A stretch of 64,000 nt of DNA from an uncultured Acidobacteriota bacterium (lineage in GTDB: Bacteria > Acidobacteriota > CAIWXX01): contig CAIWXX010000008.1 of the NCBI GenBank assembly GCA_903916735.1, positions 1 through 64,000 of the forward strand, in the 5' to 3' direction. Shown here one piece after another: positions 34,855 to 44,411 of this stretch. A program made the position numbers and the translations under genes. Every line of letters begins with the position of its first letter. Within the stretch, counting starts at the first letter, position 1. The notes under the pieces are model-generated. The model searched no databases, was not told the origin of the DNA, and saw only the letters and a list, made by a program, of their open reading frames with translations.

Positions 34855-36459
34855 GTGAAAATCAGAAAATCATGCATTGCCGGTGTGATCGTTTTTGCGG
34901 CTCTGGCAACCGCCCTTGGGTTGGTGAAGATGACCACGGTTAGAAGTGGTTCATCGGCGCCACAGAGCCAAAGGAGTCAAAAAGTGTTAGAGGCGGCAGT
35001 GGCGGGTTTGTTCTATCCGGCGGAGCCAAGCGCGCTGGCGGAAATGGTCAGTGGATTTTTGGCGAAAGCTGACGGCAAACCGGTCGAGAATATTCGTGCT
35101 CTTGTTTCCCCGCATGCCGGCTATCCTTATTCCGGCCCGACAGCGGCCTATGCCTACAAGCAGCTAACGGGCCGCGACATCGAAACGGTCATCATCATGG
35201 GCCCAAGTCATTATGCATCGTTCATCGGCGGCGCGATTCCAGATGCCGATATCTGGAAAACACCCTTGGGAGATGTTCAAATATCATCCACGGCAAAAAA
35301 GCTTGCCGGTGAACGTCCCTTTGTCATCAATCCAAAATGCGAAGTCAGCCGGCCGCCGTGGTGGACCGAAGCCCCCAAGAAAGCACCGCCCTCCGGACAG
35401 GACACACCCTATACCTGGGAGCATTCGATCGAAGTGCAGCTGCCGTTTCTCCAGCGAGTGCTCAAAAATTTCTCGATTATCCCGATCATTTATGGAGAGA
35501 TCGATCCCGGCGAAGCGGCGCGGGTCATCGTCAAGTATATGGATGAGAAAACCATCCTCGTGGCCAGTTCGGATTTGAGCCATTACCATCCCTACGACAA
35601 AGCCAAGGAGCTTGACACTGATTGCGTCAAGGCCATCTGCGATCTCGATATCGGCCGAATGAGAAATGAAGAAGCATGCGGCAAGGTTCCCATCATGACA
35701 GTCATGTACATCGCTCAGATGAAGGGATGGAAGACGGCGCTTCTCGACTATCGCAACAGTGGCGACACGAGCGGGAACAAATCCGACGGGGTTGTCGGCT
35801 ATTCAGCCATTGCATTTTATGAACCGGCTCATCAATCAGCGAAGATGAAGGATCCTGCGCCGGCAGAGCCTGCCCAGAATACAAAAGGAAGCTTGACCGT
35901 CGAGGAAAAAAAGTTTCTGCTGGAGATGGCAAGGAAGACTCTCGTCTCAGTCGTGACGACAGGCAAAATGCCGGACGTCACCGCGACAGGTTTATCCGGC
36001 AAATTGACGGAACTCCGAGGTTGTTTCGTGACCCTTACGGAAAACAACGATCTGCGTGGATGCATTGGGCATATCCTGCCGCAAGAACCGCTCTACATGG
36101 CGGTCATGGATAATGCGCGCAATGCAGCGACTGAAGATCCTCGCTTTAACCCCGTCGTTCCGACGGAGCTCAATCGAATTCATATTGAGATAAGCGTCCT
36201 GACAGTCCCGGAACCGCTGAAATTCAATTCAACAAAAGAGCTGATCGAAAAGCTACGCCCCGGCGTGGATGGAGTTGTCCTAAAATCAGGGTATCATCAG
36301 GCGACCTACCTGCCGCAAGTCTGGGAGCAGCTTCCCGACAAAGAGACATTTCTGAACCAACTCTCCATCAAAGCCGGGGGATCTCCCTGGATGTGGAAAT
36401 CTCCTGGAGTCGAGGTTCAGATTTACCATGCGGAGGCTTTTGAGGAGCCGAAAAAATAA
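34855..36459 (+). CDS. MEMO1-AMMECR1 fusion of an AmmeMemoRadiSam system, with export signal
   Basis: 534 residues from GTG 34855 (AGGGGA about 6 bases upstream). Residues 7-24 are hydrophobic behind MKIRKS, a signal peptide or anchor. Residues about 43-330 form the MEMO domain (AAVAGLFYPAEPSALAEMV, LVSPHAGYPYSG with His87, VIIMGPSHYASF, WEHSIEVQLPFLQ, VASSDLSHYHPYD). Residues about 350-525 form AMMECR1 (LTELRGCFVTL, NDLRGCIGHILPQEPL). NCBI names these system proteins B and A; the reaction is unknown. Here the two are one chain, the front of a four-gene operon with a radical SAM enzyme. The domains are certain; export is inferred. Confidence 0.9.
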   Translation: MKIRKSCIAGVIVFAALATALGLVKMTTVRSGSSAPQSQRSQKVLEAAVAGLFYPAEPSALAEMVSGFLAKADGKPVENIRALVSPHAGYPYSGPTAAYAYKQLTGRDIETVIIMGPSHYASFIGGAIPDADIWKTPLGDVQISSTAKKLAGERPFVINPKCEVSRPPWWTEAPKKAPPSGQDTPYTWEHSIEVQLPFLQRVLKNFSIIPIIYGEIDPGEAARVIVKYMDEKTILVASSDLSHYHPYDKAKELDTDCVKAICDLDIGRMRNEEACGKVPIMTVMYIAQMKGWKTALLDYRNSGDTSGNKSDGVVGYSAIAFYEPAHQSAKMKDPAPAEPAQNTKGSLTVEEKKFLLEMARKTLVSVVTTGKMPDVTATGLSGKLTELRGCFVTLTENNDLRGCIGHILPQEPLYMAVMDNARNAATEDPRFNPVVPTELNRIHIEISVLTVPEPLKFNSTKELIEKLRPGVDGVVLKSGYHQATYLPQVWEQLPDKETFLNQLSIKAGGSPWMWKSPGVEVQIYHAEAFEEPKK

Positions 36460-36547
36460 TCCGTGAGCCGCACATTTTCGCATAGCAGCGATCCTCGTAC
36501 GCCGGTATGAGACCAAGAAGATCCGGAAGGCCATCGTTCTGCTCGCC

Positions 36548-38731
36548 GTGCCCAAGACCATGATGCTTAATCCCAAGCCACGGGTTGCCGGCGGCTTTCC
36601 ACTCACCTCGATAATCGCCGGCACACTTGGAGCCTCAGCCATCCTGACACAACTCGTGTTCATGCGGGAATTCTTGAGCGTTTTTTCCGGAAACGAAATC
36701 ATCTTCGGGATTACTCTGGGCATCTGGCTCCTGCTGACAGGAATCGGAACATCCATCGGGCGTGTCGGCACAGAATTCAAAGAGCCCATGACTCTGCTGA
36801 TCTCCGGATTGATGGTTCTGTCTTTTATTCCAGTCATCAGCATTTTCTTATTGAGAACAATACGAGACGTCGTCTTCATACGCGGTGCCGCTGTTGGATT
36901 GACAGAGGCGATACTGAGTTGCACCGTGTTGCTCCTCCCCTATTGCCTCCTATCGGGCGGCCTTCTGACGATCTCCTGCTCAGCATCATCCTCGAATGAC
37001 GGCCCGCGCAACATCGGCTGGGTTTATTTCTCGGACAATGTGGGAAGCATCATCGGCGGGTTCTTTTTCACATTTGTGCTGGTCACATCGTTCAGTCATT
37101 TTGGAATACTCTACGCTCAATCATTCGCCACTCTGGCAGTCGCAGGAATCGCTTCATGGCATCGACGACAAAAGTTGCTCGTGTTCATGGCCGGTCTGAT
37201 CCTCGCCGCCTTGATTGGAATCGCCACCCTCACAGACATGGATTCGATATCGACCGGGATGCAGTATCCGGGGCAGACGATTGCTTTTGCTGGCAATTCT
37301 GCCTATGGCCGGTTGATTGTCACAGAACTGGATGGGCAGCTGAATTTCATCGAAAATGGAATACCGCTTTTTGCGAGCAGCAATATTCAGGAGATCGAGG
37401 AATCGGTTCACTACGCGATGGCGCAGAGACCATCAGCCGGCCGTGTTCTGATTCTTGCCGGCGGCGTTTCCGGGACGGCACGAGAGGTATTGAAGTACGG
37501 CACCGGCGAGGTCGCCTCGGTCGAAATAGATCCACTCGTCCTGAAAGTCGGCAGAAAATTTTTTCGAAATAACGTGCTGGATCCGCGCATCAGACTCATC
37601 CAGATGGACGGGCGGATGTACCTCAAACAAGCCAAAGACAGCTATGACGTGATTATCTCGGAAGTGCCCGATCCGACAACCTGCCAGCTGAATCGTTACT
37701 TCACGATCGAGTTTTTCCAGGAGGTGAAGCGAGCTCTGATGCCTGGCGGCGTGCTATCAATATCGATGGGGCATTATGAGAATTATGTGAACCCGGAGTT
37801 GTCTCGTTCAATCGCCGCCCTCCATCATACACTCGCAGCGGTTTTCAAGAATGTGATGATGATCCCCGGCGGGAAAATTTATTTCCTGGCATCTGATGGC
37901 GAAATGACCAAGGACATTTCAACCCGGCTCGCCGAACATCTGATATCGCCTGTCTCCATCAGGAGAGATTATATTCAGGAAGTGATGAGACCTGATCGAC
38001 TTCTGGATATCAATCGTGCCATCGCAGAAAAGGCGCCTCTGAATACCGACTTCTATCCGATCCTCTACTATTATCGTCTCATCTTCTGGATGAACCAGTT
38101 TGACGTCCAACTGGGATTTCTCCTGGCGCTTCTGATCGCCTTGACAACTCCATACCTGCTGAAGATGCGTGCCATTGCATTCGCAATTTTCGTCTCTGGA
38201 TTTGCCGCATCGGCATTGGAAATCGTGCTTCTCATTTTCTTCCAGGTCCTTTTTGGAAGCCTCTACCAGCAGATCGGCCTGATCATGACCGTGTTCATGA
38301 CAGGACTGGCGATTGGATCATTTGTGGTCAATCGCCTCGTGCAACTTCCGGGCCGAAGGCACGTCGCAGTTCTGGCTTTCTGCATTGCCCTTTTTGCATT
38401 GATCCTGCCAATCGTCCTCAAGTGGCTGAGCCATATTCAGCCATGGACAACCTCGATCACTATTCTGGGCCAGGCCGTATTCGCATTCCTGACTCTACTC
38501 CTGGCGCTTTTGGTTGGGATGCAATTCCCGGCAGCGGCGAGAACAGGATTTGAAACAACAGCGCGTACCGCGGCACGCATGTATACTGCCGATTTTATCG
38601 GAGCCTTTTTAGGGGCTTCGATCTTCAGCAGTTTTGTCATTCCTCGATGTGGCGTCACCACAGCATGCCTGGTTATTGCGGGGATGATTATCGTGAGCGG
38701 CTTCGTCGTCGGTTTCAAACGTGGAGTATGA
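36548..38731 (+). CDS. Membrane-embedded spermidine-synthase-like protein
   Basis: 727 residues (GTG 36548, or ATG 36560). About seven N-terminal TM segments (residues 18-225), then a soluble domain at about 230-480 with the aminopropyltransferase/methyltransferase pattern: GNSAYGRLIVTEL, LILAGGVSGTAREVL (SAM-binding glycine loop), VEIDPLVLKVGRKFF, IRLIQMDGRMYLKQ, YDVIISEVPDPTTCQLNRYF. A second bundle of about seven TM segments (515-725) follows. Proteins of this plan have no proven polyamine role. It lies 88 bases after the MEMO1-AMMECR1 fusion and 14 bases before the small b-heme-like gene, so it should serve the same pathway. Confidence 0.87.
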   Translation: MPKTMMLNPKPRVAGGFPLTSIIAGTLGASAILTQLVFMREFLSVFSGNEIIFGITLGIWLLLTGIGTSIGRVGTEFKEPMTLLISGLMVLSFIPVISIFLLRTIRDVVFIRGAAVGLTEAILSCTVLLLPYCLLSGGLLTISCSASSSNDGPRNIGWVYFSDNVGSIIGGFFFTFVLVTSFSHFGILYAQSFATLAVAGIASWHRRQKLLVFMAGLILAALIGIATLTDMDSISTGMQYPGQTIAFAGNSAYGRLIVTELDGQLNFIENGIPLFASSNIQEIEESVHYAMAQRPSAGRVLILAGGVSGTAREVLKYGTGEVASVEIDPLVLKVGRKFFRNNVLDPRIRLIQMDGRMYLKQAKDSYDVIISEVPDPTTCQLNRYFTIEFFQEVKRALMPGGVLSISMGHYENYVNPELSRSIAALHHTLAAVFKNVMMIPGGKIYFLASDGEMTKDISTRLAEHLISPVSIRRDYIQEVMRPDRLLDINRAIAEKAPLNTDFYPILYYYRLIFWMNQFDVQLGFLLALLIALTTPYLLKMRAIAFAIFVSGFAASALEIVLLIFFQVLFGSLYQQIGLIMTVFMTGLAIGSFVVNRLVQLPGRRHVAVLAFCIALFALILPIVLKWLSHIQPWTTSITILGQAVFAFLTLLLALLVGMQFPAAARTGFETTARTAARMYTADFIGAFLGASIFSSFVIPRCGVTTACLVIAGMIIVSGFVVGFKRGV

Positions 38732-38745
38732 TCGGGGGAGAGAGA

Positions 38746-39030
38746 ATGTTGCGAAAAGGCCGTAACTACTACCTCGTGAAAATCAACCGGTTCACCGGCT
38801 GGTGCCTTTTTCTACTCGTGCTATTATTCATACTGACGGGATTCTCGCTATGCGGAATGTTCGGTTTCAACAGGACACTCAGTTCGCAGACTGCCCTGAG
38901 GATCCACAAATTCTTCGACTGGCCTCTCGTGATTATTTTCATCCTTCACTCCGTCATCAATTTCTATTTTTCGTTTAGGAGATGGGGATGGATTCGAAAA
39001 AAGACGTCCACCCTAAAGAACCAGGGATGA
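38746..39030 (+). CDS. Small b-heme-like membrane protein
   Basis: 94 residues from ATG 38746, with GGGGGAG about 6 bases upstream. Two TM helices: GWCLFLLVLLFILTGFSL (about 17-36) and DWPLVIIFILHSVINFYF (about 57-75). RIHKFFDWP and the FILHSVINF His 14 positions later are spaced like the bis-His ligands of small cytochrome b-type (DUF4405-like) subunits. It may pass electrons to a membrane partner. The basic C-terminus (RRWGWIRKKTSTLKNQG) overlaps the front of the radical SAM gene. Function inferred from His spacing and context. Confidence 0.65.
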   Translation: MLRKGRNYYLVKINRFTGWCLFLLVLLFILTGFSLCGMFGFNRTLSSQTALRIHKFFDWPLVIIFILHSVINFYFSFRRWGWIRKKTSTLKNQG

Positions 39031-40325
39031 AGAACACAAGTTCTTACAATCCAAAAAGGTCGGGCATGATCTCACGCCGGCAAGCGATCGGAACTGGAAC
39101 GATGGGACTCGCAAGCTTCGCCATATCCGACCCTGTTAAAACCTTCATGAATTGGCTGGCATCATTCGCGGCGCCCGACACCGGCGTCTTCAAAAAAGAC
39201 GCTCCTGTCGGTGAACTCTGGGAGTTATGGAAAAAGCGGGGTTGGGTCAAAGAAGCGTATCACTACCTGAAATTGGGGCGGAATGTTCAATGTAAAGTGT
39301 GTCCAAATGAATGCCTGCTGGAACCGGATGACCGCAGCCATTGCCGGAATAAGGTGAACAAGGACGGAGCACTCTACACGATGGCTTATGGCGATCCATG
39401 CACATTTCATGTCGATCCAGTTGAGAAAAAACCGCTTCTCCATTTTTATCCGGGAATGCAAACATTTTCCATCGCGACGTCCGGATGTGGCTTTCGATGC
39501 CTGAATTGTCAGAATTGGGAAATTTCACAGAAGAAACCTGAAGAGACGAAAGATCCTCGCGGCACATCGATCAGATGCACCCCCCAGCAACTCCCCTTTC
39601 TCAGGCAGGAGGATATCGCTCGCATGAGTATGTTCCCGGAAGATGTCGTTTCGATGGCTCAATATACCAACTGCCCGGCTATCGCATACACCTATTCGGA
39701 ACCGACATGCTACTTCGAATATATGTACGACACAGCAAAACTGGCGAGGAGCCGCAGGTTGAAAAATATCTGGGTTAGTTGTGGCTACATCCAGCAAGAA
39801 ACTCTCCTCGATCTCTGCCAGTACATCGACGCCGCTCATATCGATCTCAAGAGCTTCAGCGAGGACATATACGCGAAGCTGAACACCGGCAAACTTCAAC
39901 CGATCCTCGACACGATCAGGACACTCCGACAGAAAGGGATATGGTTCGAAGTCATTAATCTTGTCATTCCGACATATACCGACAATATGAGCATGATTCG
40001 GCAGATGTGCGATTGGCTGGTTAAATACACAGGCCCCGATCAGCCGCTGCATTTTTCTCGATTCCAGCCCCTGCACAAATTGACGCAACTTCCGCCAACT
40101 CCAACCGAAACACTGCTAAGAGCACGCGAGACGGCCAGGAACGCAGGACTGCAATTCGTTTATATCGGTAACGCACCTGAAATTGCTGACGGGGAAACAA
40201 CCTTCTGCCCCGGCTGCAAAAAAGCGATCATCGAACGTGATATATTCGCCATTCGCAGCATGAATGTGTCGAGCGGAAAATGTAAATTCTGTGGAACCAA
40301 GATCGCAGGAGTCTGGCAGGCATAG
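38988..40325 (+). CDS. amrS: AmmeMemoRadiSam system radical SAM enzyme with twin-arginine motif
   Basis: 445 residues from ATG 38988, where TAGGAG is 6 bases upstream; ATG 39027 (ATGA overlap with the previous stop) is an alternative. The N-terminal SRRQAIGTGTMGLASFAIS is a Tat-like signal, strange for a cytoplasmic-type enzyme. The fold carries CKVCPNECLLEPDDRSHC before the [4Fe-4S] loop SGCGFRCLNCQNWE (CX3CX2C, Cys167/171/174), then AYTYSEPTCYFEY and HIDLKSFSEDIYAKLN. The C-terminal CPGCKKAII and KCKFCGTKIAG form a zinc-ribbon-like pair. It is the third marker of the system, completing the fusion gene upstream. Confidence 0.9.
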   Translation: MDSKKDVHPKEPGMKNTSSYNPKRSGMISRRQAIGTGTMGLASFAISDPVKTFMNWLASFAAPDTGVFKKDAPVGELWELWKKRGWVKEAYHYLKLGRNVQCKVCPNECLLEPDDRSHCRNKVNKDGALYTMAYGDPCTFHVDPVEKKPLLHFYPGMQTFSIATSGCGFRCLNCQNWEISQKKPEETKDPRGTSIRCTPQQLPFLRQEDIARMSMFPEDVVSMAQYTNCPAIAYTYSEPTCYFEYMYDTAKLARSRRLKNIWVSCGYIQQETLLDLCQYIDAAHIDLKSFSEDIYAKLNTGKLQPILDTIRTLRQKGIWFEVINLVIPTYTDNMSMIRQMCDWLVKYTGPDQPLHFSRFQPLHKLTQLPPTPTETLLRARETARNAGLQFVYIGNAPEIADGETTFCPGCKKAIIERDIFAIRSMNVSSGKCKFCGTKIAGVWQA

Positions 40326-40702
40326 TCCTTGCGGAGAAATTGGCTTCCGAATTCATGTGCCTCACTGAAAATTTCAGCACCCGGGATCGCCTGAAAAAGC
40401 TCCGCCATATGCCGAGCCTGACGACACGAACTTTCAACCATCTCGATCAAGCCGTGGCGACTGAGTCCGCGCAAAGCGACATAGATTATGAAACCGCCGG
40501 CACACCTCGGCTCAGGTGTGCTTTCGTACGGTACCGGCATTCCCTTGTGGGCTCCTTGGCGCTCATCATGGCATGCGTGCCGTCATTTTCGAGTATTTCA
40601 TGCTGCCTCCTTCATTGCGATTCCATGCGATTCGCGTTCAGTGTATGTTTGCGAAAAATGACCGGCAATGAAGTGTCGAGGCATCGAGGAGGAACCTGTC
40701 CA
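40326..40702. other. Intergenic region, 377 bases between convergent genes
   Basis: I see no gene. A frame reading through on the plus strand from 40340 lacks a ribosome site and is mostly a shadow of the following leftward gene. No clear terminator hairpin. Confidence 0.4.
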
Positions 40703-41881
40703 CTATTTCTCAACGCCGCTTTTCACCTGGGCCGGAACGATGGTGAAAAGAGTCACGATCGGGGGCGACATCAACCTCATCGGAGGTCCCCACGTCCCAG
40801 CCCCGCGGCTTGTATAGAGGAGTGATCCTTTTGCAAGAGGATAGAGCCCATCAATCATGGGGAAGCTCATCTGTACAAAAAAATTAAATGGGAAGATCTG
40901 TCCTCGGTGAGTATGCCCTGAAATTTGCAGATCAAACCGCCCGAGTGAAGCCGGGTTGATGAGTGGACGGTGTTTCAAGAGAAGCGTCAATGGCCTGGGA
41001 TTCATTGATGGAAGGATCTGATTTTCAGAGGTCGTCGGCGATTCATCGCTCACCGACGCCCCTGAATCATCGACGCCGACAACCAGTACCCTTTCATTAA
41101 TGGCGATTGATTCTCCGCGCAAGATTCGAAATCCGGCACTCTTGATGAACGCCAGACTCGGTTTAATGCCCGCGTAGAATTCATGATTTCCGGTGATGGC
41201 AAACTTCCCTAATGGCGCATGCAAGGAGGCCATTAAGTCAGCCAGATGATTCATATGCCCTGTCGTGCCGTCAACAAGATCTCCTGTCATCACGATCATA
41301 TCCGGATGGGCCTGATTGACCAGGTCAATAATCTGCCGTAACCGCCACTCGCCGACGAGTAAGCCCAGGTGCACGTCTGAGATCTGGCAAACCGTCATTG
41401 GCGGGGATCCAGGCAGGAGCGATCCTGTTTGTATCGTGACCCGTTCCAGACGGATATGATGGGCTTCTCGAAGACTCCACATGCCAGCCAGTAGAATGAG
41501 GATCAGGAACACGGAAGTGCTGCCATAGATGGGAATTGCAATTTTAGATGCGATCGGCAAGAAACGAGCGATGATCCAGATGAGAGTATTCCATAGATCT
41601 CGGATGAGCCCGATCATGAAGAACCAAAACGCGAGGGCCATCCATGAATAAACGACATAGGCCATGAGTTTCGCAACGGCAATCATGCCGCCATGCTCCA
41701 GATATCGAACCACGATCGGACCCAAAACCATGAAAATAAGAAAAGATGTCAGGATCCAAATCGACACGCCGCTCAAGCGAAAAGCCCGCCGCATCTCCCA
41801 CAAAAAGAAGAGGTTGACCCCACCATAAATGGTCAGGTAAAATAGCAGAAATACTGTCATCAGTGATGATTTTCCTTTCAC
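40703..41881 (-). CDS. Membrane-anchored metallophosphoesterase (YkuE-like)
   Basis: 392 residues. Four or more hydrophobic helices fill residues 5-155, including LMTVFLLFYLTIYG, SIWILTSFLIFMVLGPIV and STSVFLILILLAGMW. The catalytic part from about 160 has the full metal-binding set: CQISDVHLG, MTGDLVDG, ITGNHEFYAG and QISGHTHRGQIFP. Family members hydrolyse phosphodiesters or UDP-type lipids at the membrane; substrate unknown. It is transcribed alone, toward the AmmeMemoRadiSam operon. Confidence 0.85.
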   Translation of the reverse strand: MKGKSSLMTVFLLFYLTIYGGVNLFFLWEMRRAFRLSGVSIWILTSFLIFMVLGPIVVRYLEHGGMIAVAKLMAYVVYSWMALAFWFFMIGLIRDLWNTLIWIIARFLPIASKIAIPIYGSTSVFLILILLAGMWSLREAHHIRLERVTIQTGSLLPGSPPMTVCQISDVHLGLLVGEWRLRQIIDLVNQAHPDMIVMTGDLVDGTTGHMNHLADLMASLHAPLGKFAITGNHEFYAGIKPSLAFIKSAGFRILRGESIAINERVLVVGVDDSGASVSDESPTTSENQILPSMNPRPLTLLLKHRPLINPASLGRFDLQISGHTHRGQIFPFNFFVQMSFPMIDGLYPLAKGSLLYTSRGAGTWGPPMRLMSPPIVTLFTIVPAQVKSGVEK

Positions 41882-42078
41882 TCCATCAGATGCGCGCCGC
41901 TCCTGGATCTCAATAATGCGCCATCTCGTCGGCGATCATTTGGACGTCTCCGATCTTCCTCTTTTGAGTCGCATGAAATTCCATCGGCCATCATCGTTTC
42001 TTATGTGTTTAATATGTCAATGGAAATTGGTATGAACCGTTCATCGTAAGAGCGGCGCCAAATGTCCCATGAATCAGG

Positions 42079-42513
42079 CTACGCCCGATAATAATCCCCT
42101 CTCCAGTTCTTGATCGCTTTTTTGATAGCGTCTTCCGACAAATTCTCTATGGCGGCACGATGAGCGAGTGACGCGAATTCATCGTCTGAGGCAAAGCGAA
42201 GCCCGATTATTTGCCGAATCGTCAGCGTCGAATCAAGAAGTTTCCCTGTGAGCACAAAATGGCGAAGGGTTTCTTCAGCCCTGATGGCACGATCCTGAGC
42301 CTTGAGTGCGAACGTCCTGCAAAAAAAGAAAAGAAACAGGCCGATGATACTCAAGGAAAGAAAAAGAACGGCACCCCACATTCTTGGCGGATCACCGATC
42401 GATTTCACGAGATTGACGCACGAGCAGGCGATTGTCAGAAGGATCAGACCAAAAAGAAAGAAATGAAACATCGGAACGTACCTTCTATGGTTGGCGTATT
42501 TTTGCTCCACCAT
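42079..42513 (-). CDS. DUF6526-like small membrane protein
   Basis: 144 residues. The ATG at 42513 is preferred to 42531 because GGAGAGGAG then lies at the right distance upstream. MVEQKYANHRRYVPMFHFF is the typical start of this family. Two TM helices: FFLFGLILLTIACSCVNLV and AVLFLSLSIIGLFLFFF. A soluble C-terminus (IRQIIGLRFASDDEFASL, then AIKKAIKNWRGDYYR) follows. The family has no known function; it is widespread in Bacteroidota and Acidobacteriota-like genomes. No operon partner. Confidence 0.7.
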   Translation of the reverse strand: MVEQKYANHRRYVPMFHFFLFGLILLTIACSCVNLVKSIGDPPRMWGAVLFLSLSIIGLFLFFFCRTFALKAQDRAIRAEETLRHFVLTGKLLDSTLTIRQIIGLRFASDDEFASLAHRAAIENLSEDAIKKAIKNWRGDYYRA

Positions 42514-42670
42514 GCAATTTCTCCTCTCCAAGAAGTTCAGAGTGTTCGGCGATCAGCCCTCAATTCGAATGTCCTGTCTGATCGATATTCAATATTCCTT
42601 CCCACAGATTGCCTCTTATCATTTTAGCAGCCCTGACGTATTATATAGGTCGATTGCCTGCCACTCCACC

Positions 42671-43483
42671 TTACACGTATAACCGGCGAAGCATTTCAGC
42701 AGCCGTCGGATCCAGCTGCTCACTGCGGCGAACATCTTCGAAGCGGGCCAGCAAGTCCTCCGGGCGCATCCGCTGCTTATCAGCGCCGCGAGCATCATGT
42801 ATGATTTCGCCCTTGTGCATCATGACGAGGCGGTTACCGAGGCTGGCCGCCTGCTGCATCGAATGAGTCACCATCATGGTCGTCAGTTTCTCGCGCTCGA
42901 CAATCTCCCGCGTGAGCCGGATCACTTGTTCAGCGGATTTTGGATCGAGCGCGGCGGTATGTTCATCAAGGAGCAGCAGATGCGGCCTCAACCACGTGGC
43001 CATCAGCAAAGTCAATGCTTGCCGTTGGCCGCCTGAGAGGCTCCCCATCGCATTACCCAATCGGGTTTCCAGATCCATATTCAGGCCTCTGACGCGCTCC
43101 TTGAGCCGATCGATGACATTTCTCTTGAGAGCCCAGCCGAGTCGTCGCGGCTGTCCACGACGAGCGGCCAGGACGAGATTCTCCGCGATCGACATGCGAG
43201 GTGAGGTCCCACTAAAGGGATTCTGAAAAACCCGGCCAATGAAGCGTGCTCGTCGATGCTCAGGCCAGCGCGTCACATCTTCTCCGGCAAGAGCAATCCG
43301 CCCTACATCTGGAGAAAATGTCCCTGAAACAGCATTCAGAAGTGTCGATTTGCCTGATCCATTGGTTCCGATGACAACGACAAACGAGCCGTCATCGATC
43401 GTCAAAGTCACATCACGAAGCGCTTTTACTTCTTGAGCTGTTCCCGGATGGAATGTCTTGCTGACGCTCTGTATCTCAAGCAT
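42671..43483 (-). CDS. ABC transporter ATP-binding protein (ABC_sub_bind-type system)
   Basis: 270 residues with all ATPase motifs: Walker A VVIGTNGSGKST, Q-loop region FQNPFSGTSP, signature GSLSGGQRQALTL, Walker B HLLLLDEHTAALDP and switch His in MVTHSMQQA. The DEHTAALDP wording is typical for ATPases of the PF04392 (TrpX-like) importer class. It powers uptake with the overlapping permease (8-base overlap). Last gene of the four-gene operon. Substrate class, perhaps an aromatic or small organic compound, cannot be read. Confidence 0.9.
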   Translation of the reverse strand: MLEIQSVSKTFHPGTAQEVKALRDVTLTIDDGSFVVVIGTNGSGKSTLLNAVSGTFSPDVGRIALAGEDVTRWPEHRRARFIGRVFQNPFSGTSPRMSIAENLVLAARRGQPRRLGWALKRNVIDRLKERVRGLNMDLETRLGNAMGSLSGGQRQALTLLMATWLRPHLLLLDEHTAALDPKSAEQVIRLTREIVEREKLTTMMVTHSMQQAASLGNRLVMMHKGEIIHDARGADKQRMRPEDLLARFEDVRRSEQLDPTAAEMLRRLYV

Positions 43484-44411
43484 CCGATGTTTCTGCCTTT
43501 TGTTTTCGAAAAACGTTCAAAATCCGGGGCAAAACGAGCGCCGCAAAAACGAAGGCGGCTGTGACGAGCTTAAGATCATTTGGATTCAACCCCCATCGCA
43601 GGGCGATGGCAACCAGAAGTCTGAACAGAATCGATCCCATGACAGCCCCGATGATGGTCAGGCCAAGCTGACTCGCATGCACCAAAGCCTCACCGATAAT
43701 GACACTGGCGAGTCCCCAAACTACCATGCCGATGCCCATCTGCACATCCGCAAACCCTTGGTACTGGGCCAGGAGAGCTCCCGAAAGAGCCACCAAGCCA
43801 TTGGCTAATCCGAGCCCGACGACGATCATATTGCCGGTGTTGACGCCGAGCGCACGGATCATCTGGGGATTGTCTCCAGTGGCACGCATCGCCGTGCCTA
43901 GATTGGTCCGAAAAAATATTAACAATCCGATCGAAACCAGTAGAATGATGATGATGGAAAAAATCAAGACAGCAGCATCTCTCGCCGCGACTTCCCATCC
44001 AAGTACATTGAAGACTTCACCATTCGCCCAACGCGTGCCTACTTGCTCGGCATAGGTTGCCAGGGTTTTCTCAGAAAGGAGCGGAACATTGCTTCTCCCC
44101 ATCACATGAAGGTTGACGGAATAAAGCGCGGTCATCACGAGAATGCCGGAGAGCAGAGCGTGAATATTAAAACGCGTATGCAGTATTCCGGTCAACGTGC
44201 CGGCCATATATCCCGCTCCTGCGGCTATGAGCGTTGCCCAGAGAGGGTGAACTCCTTTGACAATTAAGATCGCGGCGGTGGCTGCGCCCAGCGTAATCGA
44301 TCCATCAGTTGTGATGTCTGCAAAGTTGAAAATGCGGAATGAAACGTAAACACCGAGAGCCAGAAGCGACAGGATGAACCCGATGGTCAGCGATCCAAGC
44401 AGGAGATTCAT
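43476..44411 (-). CDS. ABC transporter permease (ABC_sub_bind-type system)
   Basis: 311 residues from ATG 44411, chosen for the ATGA overlap with the STAS gene and CAGGAG 7 bases upstream; a longer frame to 44474 has no support. It is a multi-pass protein: NLLLGSLTIGFILSLLALGV, FNFADITTDGSITLGAATAA, ILVMTALYSVNLHVMGR, LIFSIIIILLVSIGLLIFF, GNMIVVGLGLANGLVALSGA. The FNFADITTDGS motif is characteristic of TrpY-like permeases of this family. It forms the channel with the downstream ATPase and the tandem binding protein. Confidence 0.88.
   Translation of the reverse strand: MNLLLGSLTIGFILSLLALGVYVSFRIFNFADITTDGSITLGAATAAILIVKGVHPLWATLIAAGAGYMAGTLTGILHTRFNIHALLSGILVMTALYSVNLHVMGRSNVPLLSEKTLATYAEQVGTRWANGEVFNVLGWEVAARDAAVLIFSIIIILLVSIGLLIFFRTNLGTAMRATGDNPQMIRALGVNTGNMIVVGLGLANGLVALSGALLAQYQGFADVQMGIGMVVWGLASVIIGEALVHASQLGLTIIGAVMGSILFRLLVAIALRWGLNPNDLKLVTAAFVFAALVLPRILNVFRKQKAETSDA

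Noticed and set aside
40340-40825. 161-residue plus-strand ORF
   Set aside because: Mostly overlaps the metallophosphoesterase gene on the other strand and has no ribosome site.
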